Positions 12,185-24,893 are shown, counted from the first letter of the stretch. The stretch: DNA of 64,000 nt from Sesamum alatum (GCA_034509735.1 JACGWO010000005.1:38966479-39030478); one strand, 5' to 3'. Notes: generated by a model from the sequence alone, not told the origin. Translations and numbers: made by a program.

Positions 12185-13246
12185 ATTAATAGTAAAATAG
12201 TTAGGTAGTGAATTTCCACGTCAGCATCTCAGCAGCCGTGCGATCTGGACAGATCTTCTTGCCAACATCTGTCTGTCTGTCCTCTGTAGTCCTTTTTCTT
12301 TTTCTGTTCTTGTGTTTGTTTAGTTGTAATAAGACGCTTTTGCCCTTGCGGTCCAAATGGTTATCGAACAGCCTCACCCTGTTTGTTTATGTTTTTATTT
12401 TTAGTTTTTAATGTTAAATATATATTTTTAATTTTATATCAATTTTCGTATGAAAATAATAATATGTTTGGATTAGTTAATACTTTGTAAGTAATTTTTT
12501 AAACAAGTTGTTTGATGTTTGGTCCGTTTTAATTCGGACTTCTATTTTATTTAGTCTACACATGTTATTTATATAAAATTATTTTTTAAATAAAATTCAT
12601 AAATATCGTCTTTATATATATAATGAGTGTATATTGAATGTTTTAGGTACATGTGTAAATAAATGTGAGGTTTCAATATTAATTTGGTGTATCGTAGTAC
12701 AAACAAAAATTTTAAAATGGACATTAGGTATTTGTGGGGTTTGTAAATGACGACTATTTATAGATAAGGTTCTTCAATGAGAATTATTTGAAGACATGTT
12801 AACGACTTTTCATATTAATTACAAATAAAAAATTTGAACGATTTATAAATTAGAATAATTTTCTTTTGTAATAAAATATTTTTTCAGAACAAAATTATGA
12901 AATTTATAAATATTTACCCACGTAACAAGTATTATTTAATATGTTTGATGGTCTCTATCAATCAAATCAAACCAAAACAGAACAAATCCCTGTCACGGGC
13001 ATTTGATATTAGTCCTGTCCTTAAAAAATACAGCTGACGCCCTCAAGTAGGCATCTTCGGAATACGCCAACGTCCGGTGCTTGAACAACCTCAAATATTA
13101 GTCAAGGATGGATGAGTCCAAGGTAGGATTTCCTTTAAGTGTTCGAATTTGCCATTTTTGGTCCCTTGGTCTTAACTGAATAAGAAAGTCTCGAGGTAAG
13201 GTATCCAAAAACATCAAAATTAAGACAAATATTTGAAAAATTAAAT
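12185..13246. other. 3' flank of the glyoxalase gene and spacer
   Basis: The first 200-300 bases are probably 3'UTR, with T-rich sequence and AATAAGACG at about 12328. The rest is AT-rich spacer with no recognisable gene. Confidence 0.4.
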
Positions 13247-13532
13247 GGGGTTAATTCCATTTAGATTCCCTTTAAAAATAAGAAATTATACATTTTTCCT
13301 AAAAAGTTTTAAAATTACACTTTCACCGGACCCCATTCCGTTCGAATTTAATGGAAAAAATTGACGTTTATTATTATTTGTGTTGCTGACATCAGCATTT
13401 TTCCTCCAAAAGCTTGACAGAAAGAGACTATGTGTAAATAGAGAATTATTAGAGTGGTGTAAGTGTAATTTTGAACTTATTTGGAGGAAGCAATTTCACA
13501 TTTTCAAAAGGGATCTAAGTGTAATTAACTCC
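13247..13532. repeat. foldback element
   Basis: The left end GGGGTTAATTCCATTTAGA and the right end TCTAAGTGTAATTAACTCC are near reverse complements. Internal arms such as AAAATTACACTTTCACC and GGTGTAAGTGTAATTTT also pair. Related to the decayed copy at about 7300-7810. Ends approximate. Confidence 0.5.
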
Positions 13533-13603
13533 AATTCTTATACAGAAATATTGTATTTCAATATTAGTTATTTATAATAGAAAATTTTTCTTGGTTTTAT
13601 CTA

Positions 13604-14440
13604 GAGGGTGTTTGGACGAGCTTATAAGCTTTCTAAGACATAGTATAAAATGTTTAACAGTTTATAAGATACTACAAAGTATCTGGTAATTTTTTTAGAA
13701 TAAGATCTTATAAGGTCTAGAAATAAGATCGATATTAGGAGCTTATAAGTTCTTTTTTTTCAACATGGGAGTTTTTAGCTGACTTTTCCTTGTAGTCTCT
13801 AGAAAATGTAGAGACTTACATAGATATTTTTGCTTCAGGGGAAAACATCAACTATTTGAAAGATAAAAGTAAATTACTAATAAAATTGTGAGTTTGTTTA
13901 TGTATATTGGATATTAAGATTAAAGAGTTTAAAAAATCTTATAAAAAAATTGGTTTGAGCTTACTTTTCCTTAAAAGGCTTATAAGATCCTAAATATATT
14001 ATTTGAGATTTTATAAACTCTTTAGAAAAATAAATTACCAAATAATTTTAGAGAAATAAGCTCTCGAACATCTAATAACATATTTTGAAGACTTTATAAC
14101 ACTACAAGAAATATAACATTTTAACCATGGCTATTTGTCATGGTTAATAATAAATTACCATAGCAATGGTTATTGATCATGGCTAAGCAACGATTGTTGG
14201 CCGTGATTTTTACGATGGTGGCTAAAATATTTGTCATGGCTAGAAGTCATGACAAATGTTTTTACCATAGCTCTTAGCCATGGCAAATAACTTTTTCATG
14301 ATATAAAAATTAATTTTTTGCATCGATTTTATTTAAATCGTGATTAATAATAATTATTTACCATAATTTTTAATTATAACCATTAATATTGTAATTAATA
14401 GTAAATTTTTTTCTACAGTAAGTTCAACCAAACACCCTTC
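13604..14440. mobile_element. GGGTGTTTGG inverted-repeat element interrupted by a MITE
   Basis: The left end has AGAGGGTGTTTGGACGAGCTTATAAGC. The right end has CCAAACACCCTTCT. This is the same family as 19179-20151, whose arms are better kept. A second element (14100-14420) is inserted near its right end. The superfamily is not assigned, because I cannot see a convincing target-site duplication. Confidence 0.55.
14100..14420. mobile_element. CACTA-like MITE nested in a larger element
   Basis: It begins CACTACAAGAAATATAAC and ends TTTTTTTCTACAGTA, a one-base-altered CACTA terminus. The interior holds alternating ATTTGTCATGGCT and AGCCATGGCAAAT palindromes, like the copy in the glyoxalase intron. 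It lies just inside the right end of the 13604-14440 element, so it inserted later. Confidence 0.55.
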
Positions 14441-14572
14441 TAGTCGCATCAAATTGCACAAAAACAAGCACAAATTGTATTTGTATGGTGGTCATCGTTC
14501 TTGACTTTGTTTACTTGTATTTCAAATTTCCTTAACTTTACCTTACATATGTGCGTGTGCAAACACACATCA

Positions 14573-14846
14573 TCTATACGATTATAAAGAAAATAGATTC
14601 TATAAATACAAAATTATGATTTTAACATTATCGTCATAATTTTTTGTGATCTCAAAATTGCACTTCAACTGATAAAGTGACTAATTTATTCAACTTCCCG
14701 ATATTTACATTAACTGATAAATTATTTTTCTGTTATTTCTTTTTTTCTTCAGTGCGCTGGATTGATTTTTATACTTTATTTTGAATTAAAATCTAATTTA
14801 AAACGTTAAATTATTTATTATATACACGCAAAAATAACGTATCAAG
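14573..14846 (+). mobile_element. short non-autonomous Helitron
   Basis: Begins A|TCTATACGATTATAAAG at 14573. Ends in TATATACACGCAAAAATAACG...TATCAAG|T, the diverged form of the terminal hairpin seen at 34287 and 48842. The terminal CAAG departs from the usual CTRR, as in the copy at 33554-33733. Insertion between A and T is preserved. Confidence 0.5.
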
Positions 14847-15240
14847 TATATATAGATAAACCATTTGATTTTTCTCCTTTACCGTTGGTAAAATCAAAGA
14901 CAGTTGCTTACGTTTCACTATTAGTCCGAGAAAAATGCCTTAACATGACAAAAGTTCCGTGTGTTTGCCTGATCCGACATAATAGTCCATAATGTGGATT
15001 TTTGGATGATGGCGACGTCGCCCAATCTGTGGAAGCCTGATGGATGCGTACGTTGGGCGTAACCTATAAATAGTGTCTTGTTAGAAGAACTCATATATGA
15101 ATTAAACATTAGCAAGGGTTTGTGCGATTCTACAACCTTACTACCTTCACTAACTTGATCATAAGAGTTGTTTTGCTAGGAACAACCTCAGCAGTACCCT
15201 GAAAGCGTTTTCATGCTTACTTTCTACACATCAAGGACAA
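14847..15240. other. spacer with a TATA-like site, unclassified
   Basis: CCTATAAATAGTG at 15062-15074 resembles a TATA box. The sequence around it is less AT-rich than its surroundings, which is common for LTR or other promoter-bearing repeats. I see no coding sequence downstream and cannot classify it. Confidence 0.3.
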
Positions 15241-15245
15241 AATTA

Positions 15246-15450
15246 GAGGTCATGGGTTTGAATTCCCTGCATGAAATAATATTGTTTCTATTGTATAGTA
15301 AGTGTATTTGTTGTTGTAATAGCAAGATGTTAGTTTATGTGATATTGTAGATATGAATGTTGTAGTTATCTATGTCTAATATTGATACTGACATGACTGA
15401 TTGTAATCACTTTATTTCAATTAATAATATTCATAGCTTCCAACTCAAAA
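15246..15450 (+). mobile_element. tRNA-derived SINE, copy E, 5' truncated
   Basis: It starts within box B (AGAGGTCATGGGTTTGAATT). The body then runs through TTGTTGTAATAGCAAGATGT and ACATGACTGATTGTAATCAC to the tail ATTCATAGCTTCCAACTC. The box A half of the head is missing. It lacks the 34-bp duplication of copies F and G. Confidence 0.7.
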
Positions 15451-17800
15451 CACAAAAACAAAAACCATGATCTAAAAAAATATTTACGAAAAATTTTCAA
15501 AATCTCTTACATTTTGACCGTGTTGTCAATAAAACTTGTATCATCTAATATTTTCCCGAATAAAGAAATATCGACTTCTCTCATACTTTGATCATATCAT
15601 TAACAACACCCATATCTCATCTGATCATAGTTATCAAATATTTTACCCTCACTATGATGCCATTCTCCATATTAACTTTTTTTTTTTTTTTTTTTTTTTT
15701 TCCGCTTACCATCCGAAATATCTTAACAAAACAAACCTTTGAAACCTTAAAGTTTGTACGAAAACAAACACAAAAATGAGTCATCAGTTAGATATTAGTC
15801 ACAATCACACCAAATCAAATGATTACGTGAATGAACACATCTCAAATAATTGGTTCGAATTCATATGTATGTCCCCTTCAATATTCATGTAAGTTCTGGT
15901 TGAGGTGACTAATCAAACGCCACCGATTTCTCGCAATATTCATTTAGCCTAATTTGTCGCACGCACTCTCACTTCTTTTCTGGTAATTAATCCCTTACGT
16001 CGCACACTATTTTCGCGATCATTTATAAAAAAAAAAATGTGGTGTGTGAAAAAAACAAATTTGGTGTGTGATGGTACAAAATAACATTCTCGCTCTCTTT
16101 TTTCCTATACAAGTTATCGTTTTGCCATTATCACTACTATGCTAACGAATATGCCAGAATATTTAAATAAAAATCACAACTAATTCCCCTAAAAATATTT
16201 ATTCCTTTAGGATCTTGTATTCACCGGGAGCTTGACCGAATCTTTCAAGAACTCTTGCACTCTTCCACACGGTCAAATTCGATTCGACCTCCATTGAGCA
16301 TGTTGGATCCCCAAGATATTCCTCGCATACAACGTAAATTCAGGATTAGAAAAATTGTACATTTAATCAATACGAAAAACATATACTTACTTTACAAGTA
16401 CCACATTCCAAGATATATAGTACTGATTAATGTGTCCGTAATTAGGATTAAGAAGCTATGTTTTGTTGATCATCACTCCCTTAACTCAAAATACTTCCAC
16501 ACTGGTCCTACGAATTTGTACTCATTTGAATATGAACCATTTAAATCAATACATCAAAGCTGCTAAAGTTTTTCCTTTGTACCCAAAAAATGTTAGCATC
16601 ACAAATGGAGCAACAGAGACAATAAGTTTCAGGGGGTACAAGCGAAGTATCATCATGTATATCAATTTACGTTTAAAGTCCACTACTTTGTCCAAGCATA
16701 AATTATGCAGACAAACATGTATGACATAAATAACATGGAAGCAAATAGCAGCATTGAGATTCAAGATGTCGCAAGTTCACATAAAACATTGGATATAACG
16801 AAAGAGCAAGGAATGCCTAAACAAATACACATTAAGGCATATATGTAAACAACAGATGTTTGAACTTTTCATCTGGAATAATTAGAGGGATCAAACTTGG
16901 CCTTTTCTTTTGAGTTAGTAAGATAGACGAACGCATGTAGATCAGTGAAGTAAATCGGATGATGAAAATTAGACTCGCACCATTGAGACCCAAAAGCAAC
17001 GCATGAAATTCAAAATCTTGAAAACAAGAAATTAAATACTAGTAAGACGACATTAAAAATATTGTTGACTCATATTTTAGACTTTTTCAACAAAAGGTAC
17101 TGTTGCGGATCTTCAAGATATTCGACAGCTTCTGAGGTTTTAGAGACATACTTTCACTAGTCCATCATATGCTTAGCAAACTTGAGGGATTTCTCAAGAA
17201 TATGTTCTACGCACTACCAGAGGCAAGAAGGTAAGCAGAAAAAAGATATCACCAATATGCATCTTTTCTCATTCCATGTCCAAACAAATGAAGCTCAAAT
17301 ATGTAATCTCACAAAATCATAAGGCTAACAAGAATCAATTCCTTACAATTTCCGTCTAGGGAGTATAAAAATTAATAACTAAAATTGAAAGTTAAACTAA
17401 AAGGCACTATGTGTTGATCCATATGACGTCATCTATATCAAAAAGAGGCCTTCTTCATCTAGATTTTTTTGAAGCCTCAGCATATCATGACATGGATAAG
17501 TAACAATTTCATGTCATTAATCCTCTTTAACATTCACCTGATGCATTTAGCCTAGTAGCTTCTATGTCTGATCTAATAGTGTTCAGCCAAAATTGAAAAA
17601 TATTGGAAGCAGAAATATCGTTTTAGTAGATATTAGAAGAATGTGATTATGAAAAAACAGGAGTAGCAACATGTATAAATGGCATTTGGGGTTTCTCGAA
17701 AGCAAGAACCGATCTAATAAAAGTGAATTCTGCTAGATATCTAACTTTTGCATGAAACAAGAAAACTGAGACTAGCTGCATATGTATCAATTTTGACCAT
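15451..17800. other. gene-free region, left part of a bracketed segment
   Basis: A poly-T run lies at 15679-15701. From 16090 the sequence falls inside a 2.17-kb segment bounded by 20-bp direct repeats (see that entry). Short open frames at 16255-16764 have no recognisable domain. Splice-like sites are present on the minus strand, but I cannot build a gene from them. Confidence 0.35.
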
Positions 17801-18280
17801 GATGTTATGATTTCTGGAAAAGAATAACCTTAATCCGTTTATCAGTAACAGCCAGATGCAACAGCTTCAAAGTCTCAAACTGGCAGTACTGCACAGAGAA
17901 GTGAAGTATGGTCTCACCTTCGTTCAGCAACGAAGATTGGGAGTGCGCCGTTTGCCGGTGAAACGACGGTTGACCCAAAACGGCGGTTTCGTCGGCGATC
18001 TGCAAAAACGGGAGCTACATGAAATTGAAGTGAACGACTTGACGAGACGAGTAGATTGGTGGTGGTGGCGGCTGGTGGGTCGTTGGAATGGCGCCGGAAT
18101 CGAATAAAGAAGGGGAAAACGACCGTCAGTTAAGAACAAAACCCACTTCGGTTCCTCCTCCCAGATTTCTCCTACTCCAGATGTAATCTTTACGTTTTGG
18201 GATTTCGGAATTCTCACATTTAAAAGAAACATCCGAATTTCCCACGGACGGTGCCAATTTGATGGTACAAAATAACATTC
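16070..18280. repeat. segment bounded by 20-bp perfect direct repeats
   Basis: GATGGTACAAAATAACATTC occurs at 16070-16089 and again at 18261-18280. A repeat of this length at both ends of 2.17 kb could be a target-site duplication from a retroposition event, or the trace of a local duplication. The segment includes the ankyrin fragment. Confidence 0.5.
17823..17924 (-). pseudogene. fossil fragment of an ankyrin-repeat (ACD6/ITN1-like) gene
   Basis: The minus strand reads NEGETILHFSVQYCQFETLK, then LLHLAVTDKRIKVI. The first part matches the GET-LH-x-x-V ankyrin repeat start of plant ACD6-like membrane proteins. The second matches the core of the following repeat (ILHLAV-DK-I). The residues that should separate them are missing, so one repeat is fused to the next by an in-frame deletion. 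The frame ends soon after, and I find neither the neighbouring repeats nor the PGG membrane domain nearby. Confidence 0.5.
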
Positions 18281-18304
18281 CATCAAATCACAATACAAAT
18301 TCAT
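17925..18304 (-). other. GC-richer block, possible old exon
   Basis: This block is open on the minus strand for about 126 codons (17924-18304). It is Arg/Pro/Ser-rich and joins the ankyrin fragment, with a donor-like GAAG|GTGAGA at the junction. It could be the first exon of the dead gene or a transit-peptide-like sequence. I recognise no domain. Confidence 0.25.
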
Positions 18305-18811
18305 CTTCTTCTCAAAATTCTTTCCCTCTCATCTCTGTAATTCTTCTCAGAAAAAATAAAAATCTCCCCTCATACAATTCATCTAGAACTATATATATAC
18401 TAGAAAGCGTAAAGATCATATTACCCCCAACCGCCCACTAACCCAACTATCCTAGTGGATGTAACCGCCGCCAGGGGTGACTCGGTAATTTCGTATTACT
18501 CTTCCGGAAAATTACATCTTGGTCTCTTGGCTAAATTCTTGCCCCATCAGTGTGAGGAAAAAAAAAAAAAAGAGTTTGCAAGAAGAAAGAAAAACATAGT
18601 AAGATGAAAGAAAAAAATAAATTATAATTATGAGTATATTATAATATAGAAATTTGAGATAAAAAGAACATTGAGAAGTAAGGTGAGAGATAAACAATAA
18701 AGTAGTGGATGAGAGGGAAAAAAATATATAATTGTGATATTATTAAAAAGGATTAAAATTACTTTGGAAATTTTAATATTTAAAACCTAAAACATGTATG
18801 ATATGATGTTC
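18305..18811. other. gene-free AT-rich spacer
   Basis: A poly-A run lies at 18557-18571 and an A-rich tract around 18600-18750. Nothing else is recognisable. Confidence 0.4.
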
Positions 18812-19165
18812 TAAGGTCGGTGAGATCCTGGGCTCCTGATAATCCTTAGATCGGTACAAAATAAGCCTGGAAACACACACCAAGCGTCAGGGGTGCTAGT
18901 GTTGCCCCTAGCTTAAATCCTCCGACTATCAAGTCAGTGGAATGGTATGAGGTCATACCGTCAGAGCTTAGATAGTGAATGCATAATAAATGGTACTTGA
19001 ATATTCAGTTTTTAGGGTATTTATAGTTTTTCTCCAATGTGTGGAAGCCATGATGTCTTGGGGGGATGGCTACACGTGTCACCCATCTTACGATTTGGAT
19101 TGCTTGGGTTGAGTCCGAATTGGGTCAGTGGGCACGGATCTTGGCCTCTAGGGTTTTAGCCATAT
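18812..19165. repeat. unclassified interspersed-repeat fragment, LTR-like
   Basis: A GC-richer block with TCCTCCGACTATCAAGTCAG, GGGTATTTATAG (a TATA-like site) and CACGTGTCACCC. From memory this style of sequence recurs in plant LTR or MULE-type repeats. No reverse transcriptase, transposase or matching second copy is in the window. Confidence 0.35.
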
Positions 19166-19178
19166 CAATGCACGTATA

Positions 19179-20151
19179 AGAGGGTGTTTGGCTAAGCTTA
19201 TAAGCTTCTCAAAATATTTTATAAGATGTATGAGAGCTTATAAGCTCTAAAAAACTGTTTTGTAAATTTTTCTTGAAAGGGCTTATAAGATCGCAAAATA
19301 AGATGTTTTGGATCTTATAAGCACTTTAGAAAAAAATTAACCTCCTCCAACTTTTTTCTTAAGATTTTATAAGCACTATAAGATTAATGTGTAATTAGAC
19401 AAAATACCATTACTAACACACACTTTCTATCTCACAAACACACACACACACACACTCTCACTCACTCTCTCTCTCTTCACACACACACACTTTCTCTCTC
19501 TCACCTCACACACACAAATACACCTTCTCTCTTAAGATTCTAAAATATTTTATTGGTATTTAATTTTTCTTTCAATCGAAAATGAGAAATTATTTCATTA
19601 CTTAATAAATTATTATTTATGAAACAAAAAAAAATATTATTGATATTATATTTACTGAAAAAATATAAATTAACGACATTAAAAATTATACGACTAAAAA
19701 ATAGTCATTTCGTTAACAAAGAGAATATCAATTATACATCAATGTCAATATTCGACTAACATTAATGTACATATATATTATATTCAAAAAATTAGGTAAT
19801 AATTATAATTATTTTCTTATTTTTTTAAAAAATATTATCTAATAAATTTTTATTTGAAGTTAATCTAATGTGTACTATTTATGAAATTATTTTAAAAATA
19901 TTTAAAAACAAAATATATCAACAAAAATAACAATTTATTTGATTCTAGTAGTATCACGTCCTTTTTGGTCATTTTACCAATAAAAATACCATATTATGCC
20001 AAACACCTTAACATCTTATAAGATATGAAAACATCTTATAAGCTTTAACATCTTATTTTACTCAAATACTTTAGGAATTTATTTTTAAAATAAGATCCAA
20101 CATCTTATAAGCTTATAAATTATTTTAAAAAAGCTTAGCCAAACACCCTCT
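19179..20151. mobile_element. non-autonomous element with GGGTGTTTGG terminal repeats
   Basis: The left end is AGAGGGTGTTTGGCTAAGC. The right end is its exact reverse complement, GCTTAGCCAAACACCCTCT. Inside, TTATAAGC and GCTTATAA motifs are repeated along both arms. A CA/CT microsatellite lies at 19436-19512. There is no open reading frame of note. This is the best-kept of at least three copies (also 13604-14440 and a worn one at about 5935-6310). Confidence 0.7.
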
Positions 20152-20378
20152 ATATTTACTAAACAAGTATATATCTTTCACTACCATTATTAATGTCTCA
20201 TATTCAAATTAATACCATTTTTTAATACTTTCAAAATTCCAAACTAGGTCTAGTATAACGGGTCTATAGAATGCCACTGCCGGCTTTAGATGCGAGATAG
20301 GTCGAACCGGAGTCTAAGAAATTTGGCGGATCAGGTCTTAAATTTTAACCTACTAGCCCTGAATTAATTTTTTTTTTA

Positions 20379-20662
20379 CACTGTAAATGACCATAATATA
20401 AAAATTATGGTAAATTAATACTATTAATTATAGTCTAACAAAGTCAATGACAAATTTAAATATTCAGCACCGTCAATTGATATTTTTTATGTTTTTTAAT
20501 TATGACCAAGACATTCGCAATGATTTTAGCCATGATTAATGTTTTGACTCACTTGCAGAAACAACGACTAATGATTATTGCGAAATTGTAGTTGATTTGT
20601 ATTCGCAGTTTTTTTTTTAATATAGTAATTAATTGTAATGAAAAATTATATTTTTGCTAGTG
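20379..20662. mobile_element. CACTA-like MITE
   Basis: It begins CACTGTAAATGACCAT and ends TTTTTGCTAGTG. The interior has the family's GATTTTAGCCATGATTAATG and AACAACGACTAATGATTATTG blocks. The terminal repeats are imperfect and no 3-bp duplication is visible. Confidence 0.5.
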
Positions 20663-20984
20663 TATCCCAAAAAAAATACCAAAAAATAAAAGATAAATGC
20701 CAGAAAATCTGAAAAAACATTTTGCAGTTGTAGTTGTGAATAATTGGTTAATTTTATTAAAAAGTATACAACAATTTGGCAAATAAAACTTATATTATTA
20801 TATTATATAATACATATTACACTGATAAAATTTATATACTTTATGACTTGGACCACCAGAAATACATATATATATATATATATATATTAGGTAGATTAAC
20901 AAATAACAAAATTAAAAAAATCTCATATTTTACCCCAAAAAAACAAGGAAAAGAGAAAATAGAAAATGAATATAGGAAAAGTTT

Positions 20985-21257
20985 CTAAGTTCCCCTCTTG
21001 AGCATCTGGTGGTAGTTCTCAATGGACTCCAGCCTCTGAAGAACCAGCTGCTGCCTGAACTTCCTTATGAACGCCTCTGCACTGTCATTGATGTCCTCCG
21101 TCGGCTTCCTCTCCCTCGGCGGCGGCGCCACCACTTTCTTCGCCCCGTCCGGCGGTGCGCCGCCTCTTCTGGCCGGCTGATCAAGACGATTTTCTTCTTT
21201 CTGATCAACAAATTTTGGGTGGAGGAAGGATGATGGTTTCATGGAGCTATTATTCAT
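20985..21257 (-). CDS. small DUF761 (cotton-fibre-type) protein
   Basis: A single exon of 90 residues. The C-terminal third carries the DUF761 signature: an acidic lead, then [18 protein letters not shown] and a short YxxML(K/A)RGT ending. The first 55 residues are basic, Pro-rich and probably disordered. Function is unknown; related genes are often stress- or fibre-expressed. I recall a cotton-fiber-type gene between the glyoxalase and PDF1A genes in Arabidopsis (At1g15385), which would fit this position. There is no signal peptide or membrane segment. A TATA box (TATAAATA on the minus strand, 21336-21329) is 72-79 bp upstream of the ATG. Confidence 0.85.
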   Translation of the reverse strand: MNNSSMKPSSFLHPKFVDQKEENRLDQPARRGGAPPDGAKKVVAPPPRERKPTEDINDSAEAFIRKFRQQLVLQRLESIENYHQMLKRGT

Positions 21258-21319
21258 TTGGGCTGATTTTTGGATGATTCAGATTACTGTTAATTTGTTG
21301 GATGAATAGAAATATTGGA

Positions 21320-21345
21320 GAAGTCCGTATTTATAGAGGAGAAGG
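21320..21345 (-). promoter_or_regulatory. TATA box of the DUF761 gene
   Basis: TATAAATA reads on the minus strand at 21336-21329. Transcription would start near 21300 and give a leader of about 45 bases. Confidence 0.5.
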
Positions 21346-24300
21346 AAAGATAATCATAAGGGTGTCGATTTTATTACATGGCCACCTTTTCGTAAGAGAA
21401 AGTCAAAAGGGTTCTTCCTCATCATTTATTGTAAGTTTATCTTTACTTTATGATGATGTGTAAGAAATTACGTAAATTAGATGTTCATCTTTAATTCTAT
21501 ACGTATACATTTATCCCTTATCAAAATGTTCTTGTTCTATATAGATTTTTGAGCTCAACTCAAATTTTAATAAGATAAGTGAATTAATTATAAACAAATA
21601 TATATTAAAAAAATCTTCAAATTATTCGAACTCAACTTCAAGTTCAGCTCGATTAATGTCAAATCAATTTTTTTGAATTCAATAAAAATTCAAATGAATT
21701 TAAAGTATAATGCGTTCAGTTCAACTCAATTTTTTACATTTCCTTGTTACGATGGATTCATAAATTTGCGTTTGCCAATGTCAAATTAATATTTATTTAA
21801 AGAGTAACTCAATATTGTATTATTATATACATTAATTTTGTTAAAATCTTATAATGTAAATTACACAACTACATATGGACATGGAGAAAATGCATTCACA
21901 ATCATAAATTAAGCCGTTAGTTCATTAATTGCGATTCCACATATATCGTGGCACGTGAAATTATTAAATAATTGGTAGGAATTACTCACACGAATGTGAT
22001 TACAACTCATTCAAAGTAAAACCTTGCGGCTTAAGCCATGCCATGCCATTCAACCGAAAGCTACCCCTTTCTTCGGGCACAATTCTTAATGTAAGTCACC
22101 AATGATGTCTTAATTTCGTAAGTTAAAATTAAGATTAATGTCCTAAAAATAAGTTTAGAATCATGAGTTCGAGTTCAGCAAGATGTCTGGCAGTGTGGAT
22201 GTTCGTTTAATTTTATGTGAATTTATTATAATTTATTTTAATTATTTTATTTATGTGGTGTATGGATTAAATTATTGCTCAATTTGTAATGACATTAATG
22301 TGATTATGTATTTACAGCTCAACAAAAAATAAAATAAAAAAATTGCTAAGTAGTCAAGTACGAACTGGATAAACGTTGGATTTGCTTAGTCGAAAGTTTA
22401 TGAAAAAATGGTATATGTTAATTTTTAGGATTAAATATAATTTTTGTAATGTATATTTTGCATTTTAGTTCTTTATCTTTTCAGGGTAGAAAATAGGTCC
22501 TGTAATTTTTTAATTTTTTGCGATTTTGGTCCTTCAACCGCTGGAGTTTGCAAATATTGCTGGATTTTTTTTTTTTAATTTGAAATTTTTATTCTCATTG
22601 GTCAAAAGATTTTTACTTTTTATACACCTGGTTCAATATGTTCTTGAAATTGCACGATCCTTGAGTCTTACCATTTTATTGTCCAATTATTAATTAGGAA
22701 AATAGACCAAATTAATAAATCTTTATCCTAGCTGCAAAATTTAATTAAAATCCTTGTGTATATACAGATATTGATAGTGGGACATCGGAATTAATCTATG
22801 TTTTTCCTTAAATCATTGAAATTATTGTTGGAATATAAACTCTAATTCAATATTACACTTTTGTCGAAATATTTTAATTCTGATATACTCTTTTTTGCTA
22901 TGAACAAATTCATAATTTCACGCGTCTTTACAACACACCATTTTTATATGATCCATGAAAACCAATCCCATTAAAGCTCATTTTCAACGACTCTAAATAT
23001 AATGGTATTTTTCTTTTTCGTTTATTGTGTATGATACATTACATTATTTAATATATATAAATTCAGAGTCTACTCAATCCTTCAATAATTCAAACGAATA
23101 AATACCTTCAAATCATGTAAATTAATACAGTTTTGCATTTATATATTTACTTATATTTTCTACACATGTTTAAGAATCTTTAAATATATGTGGTGGCAAG
23201 ACTTGGTCAAATTAAATAATAGTGTAAATTATATCTACCTCTCCTGAGATTTGGCATAATTACAAATACTTTCGCGTTGTTTGAAAAATTACAAATACCC
23301 CCTGAGGTTTGTAACTGTCTAACAAATAACTCATTTTCATTCATTTTTGTGGAGGAACTGATCAAAATACCCTTATTGCATTTTATAATTATACGAAATC
23401 TCAAGGGGGATAAATATAATTACCCTAAATAAAATTGAGCAGTAGGGATAAGTGTGAATTGAAAAGGCAGAGTGGCAGGTTAGCTGGATGAGGATGTATC
23501 TTGCTAGGTACATTGCATGCACGTGATTTTGCCATTCCATGAGGATGGAAGCCGTACATTAACTCCACAGGTTGTCAATTATTGTGGAACATTTGAGGTA
23601 ACTTTCACAAAAATTATAAATACTTCTTAAAATTAATAATTATTTAACAAATATTTTTTATAATGAGTTGTCTTGAGAAATTAATATTATTGAACATATA
23701 GAGTAAACGATACAAGAATTTAATGAAGTTGGACATTGTGTCTACGTTCTTAGGAGGGTGACGGTTTATAATTTTATTATCAAAGAGAATTAATCTCACT
23801 AGGTTGGTCATTTTGCCTACGCTCCTCTCGCTCACTTCGCTCTGCTCCAGCATTTATCCTTTTTTCTGATGTATGAGTCAGACCTAACAAGTTGTAACGA
23901 GAGAATTTTGTTAGACTACCATTACTTTCATAAGAATGTTTATAGTTTTTTAAACAACGATAAATTATTTATAATTATGACGAACCTCATAAGATTCCAT
24001 TATAATTTGCCTTTTCTTTTTATTTCCAATATTTTATTTTTTATTCTTTTATTAAAAAATGGGTTGCAAATCCTAATAATAAATCCTTCGGATTTTTGGA
24101 TCATTTTAAATTTTAAGAATTTGAAATCCTCCAACCCTATTTTAAACTATATTTTGTGGAATATTTATGAATTTTAAATTCTTTTGTTGTAGAATCTTTT
24201 GAAATCCTTCCCTTAAATCTATATCCATGACTATCTCCGGCATAAGTGAGGTTCATACTATAATATTTTAATTTTGAGAAGTCAACCTTATAAATTCGAG

Positions 24301-24890
24301 CAAAAGTACCAACCTACACTCCTATTTTATTATTATTTGTTTTCTCATACCTATGGAAAAAATAATAATATTTATTCATAACACGATCGCCTCATTTAAA
24401 AATTTAAATTAGTATAGAGGAGAATCCTTTAATATTAATATCTTAATACACTCATCACATATAAATCCTGTATATAGAATTTTTTTTTTTTATAAATTAA
24501 TGACAATGAGATTCGAACCTAGACTTTTTTATTTAACCCGATTTTGATATCATATTAAATAACAAAATCATCTAAAAATTTAAATTGTTAGATAGTATAA
24601 TCATTTAATGTTTAACACCATTCAATAAATGATTTGGCAAAAGTAGGCCGTCGACAAAATTACTTCAAAATACTCAATTAAAGTTATATTTAATTTCATT
24701 TCTAGCTTCACAAGCCAAAATATGTATTCAACCTCTTAATTTTATTATTTTATAAATAAATTTTAAAATTCAAATACAAACTAACATGAATATATGTATA
24801 TATATATATATATATCAAAGTATTAATGAAAGAAATTAGGAGTAAATATATTATCTTCATTAATGGAATTGCTTAATGGTTGGTGACAAG
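21346..24890. other. gene-free spacer with SINE-like and foldback relics
   Basis: About 22140-22325 has a box-B-like ATCATGAGTTCGAGTTC and an A-rich end, perhaps another tRNA-derived SINE. About 22430-22570 is half of a foldback repeat of the type at 58090-58545. 23222-23425 is a foldback element with GTAAATTATATCTACCTC at the left and its near complement at the right. About 23590-24010 is a worn copy of the same family. Around 24490-24570, GAGATTCGAACCTAG with a T-rich end is another SINE-like relic. No gene. Confidence 0.4.
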
Positions 24891-24893
24891 TCA

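Noticed and set aside
15536..15779. Short frames encoding Phe-rich peptides
   Set aside because: They owe their length to a poly-T run and have no coding signature.
16546..16764. 72-codon minus-strand frame with hydrophobic content as the membrane domain of the ankyrin fossil
   Set aside because: No PGG motif or convincing similarity; hydrophobicity alone is expected in AT-rich sequence.
18812..19165. Calling a solo LTR
   Set aside because: No TG...CA ends with a target duplication could be seen, so it is left as an unclassified repeat.
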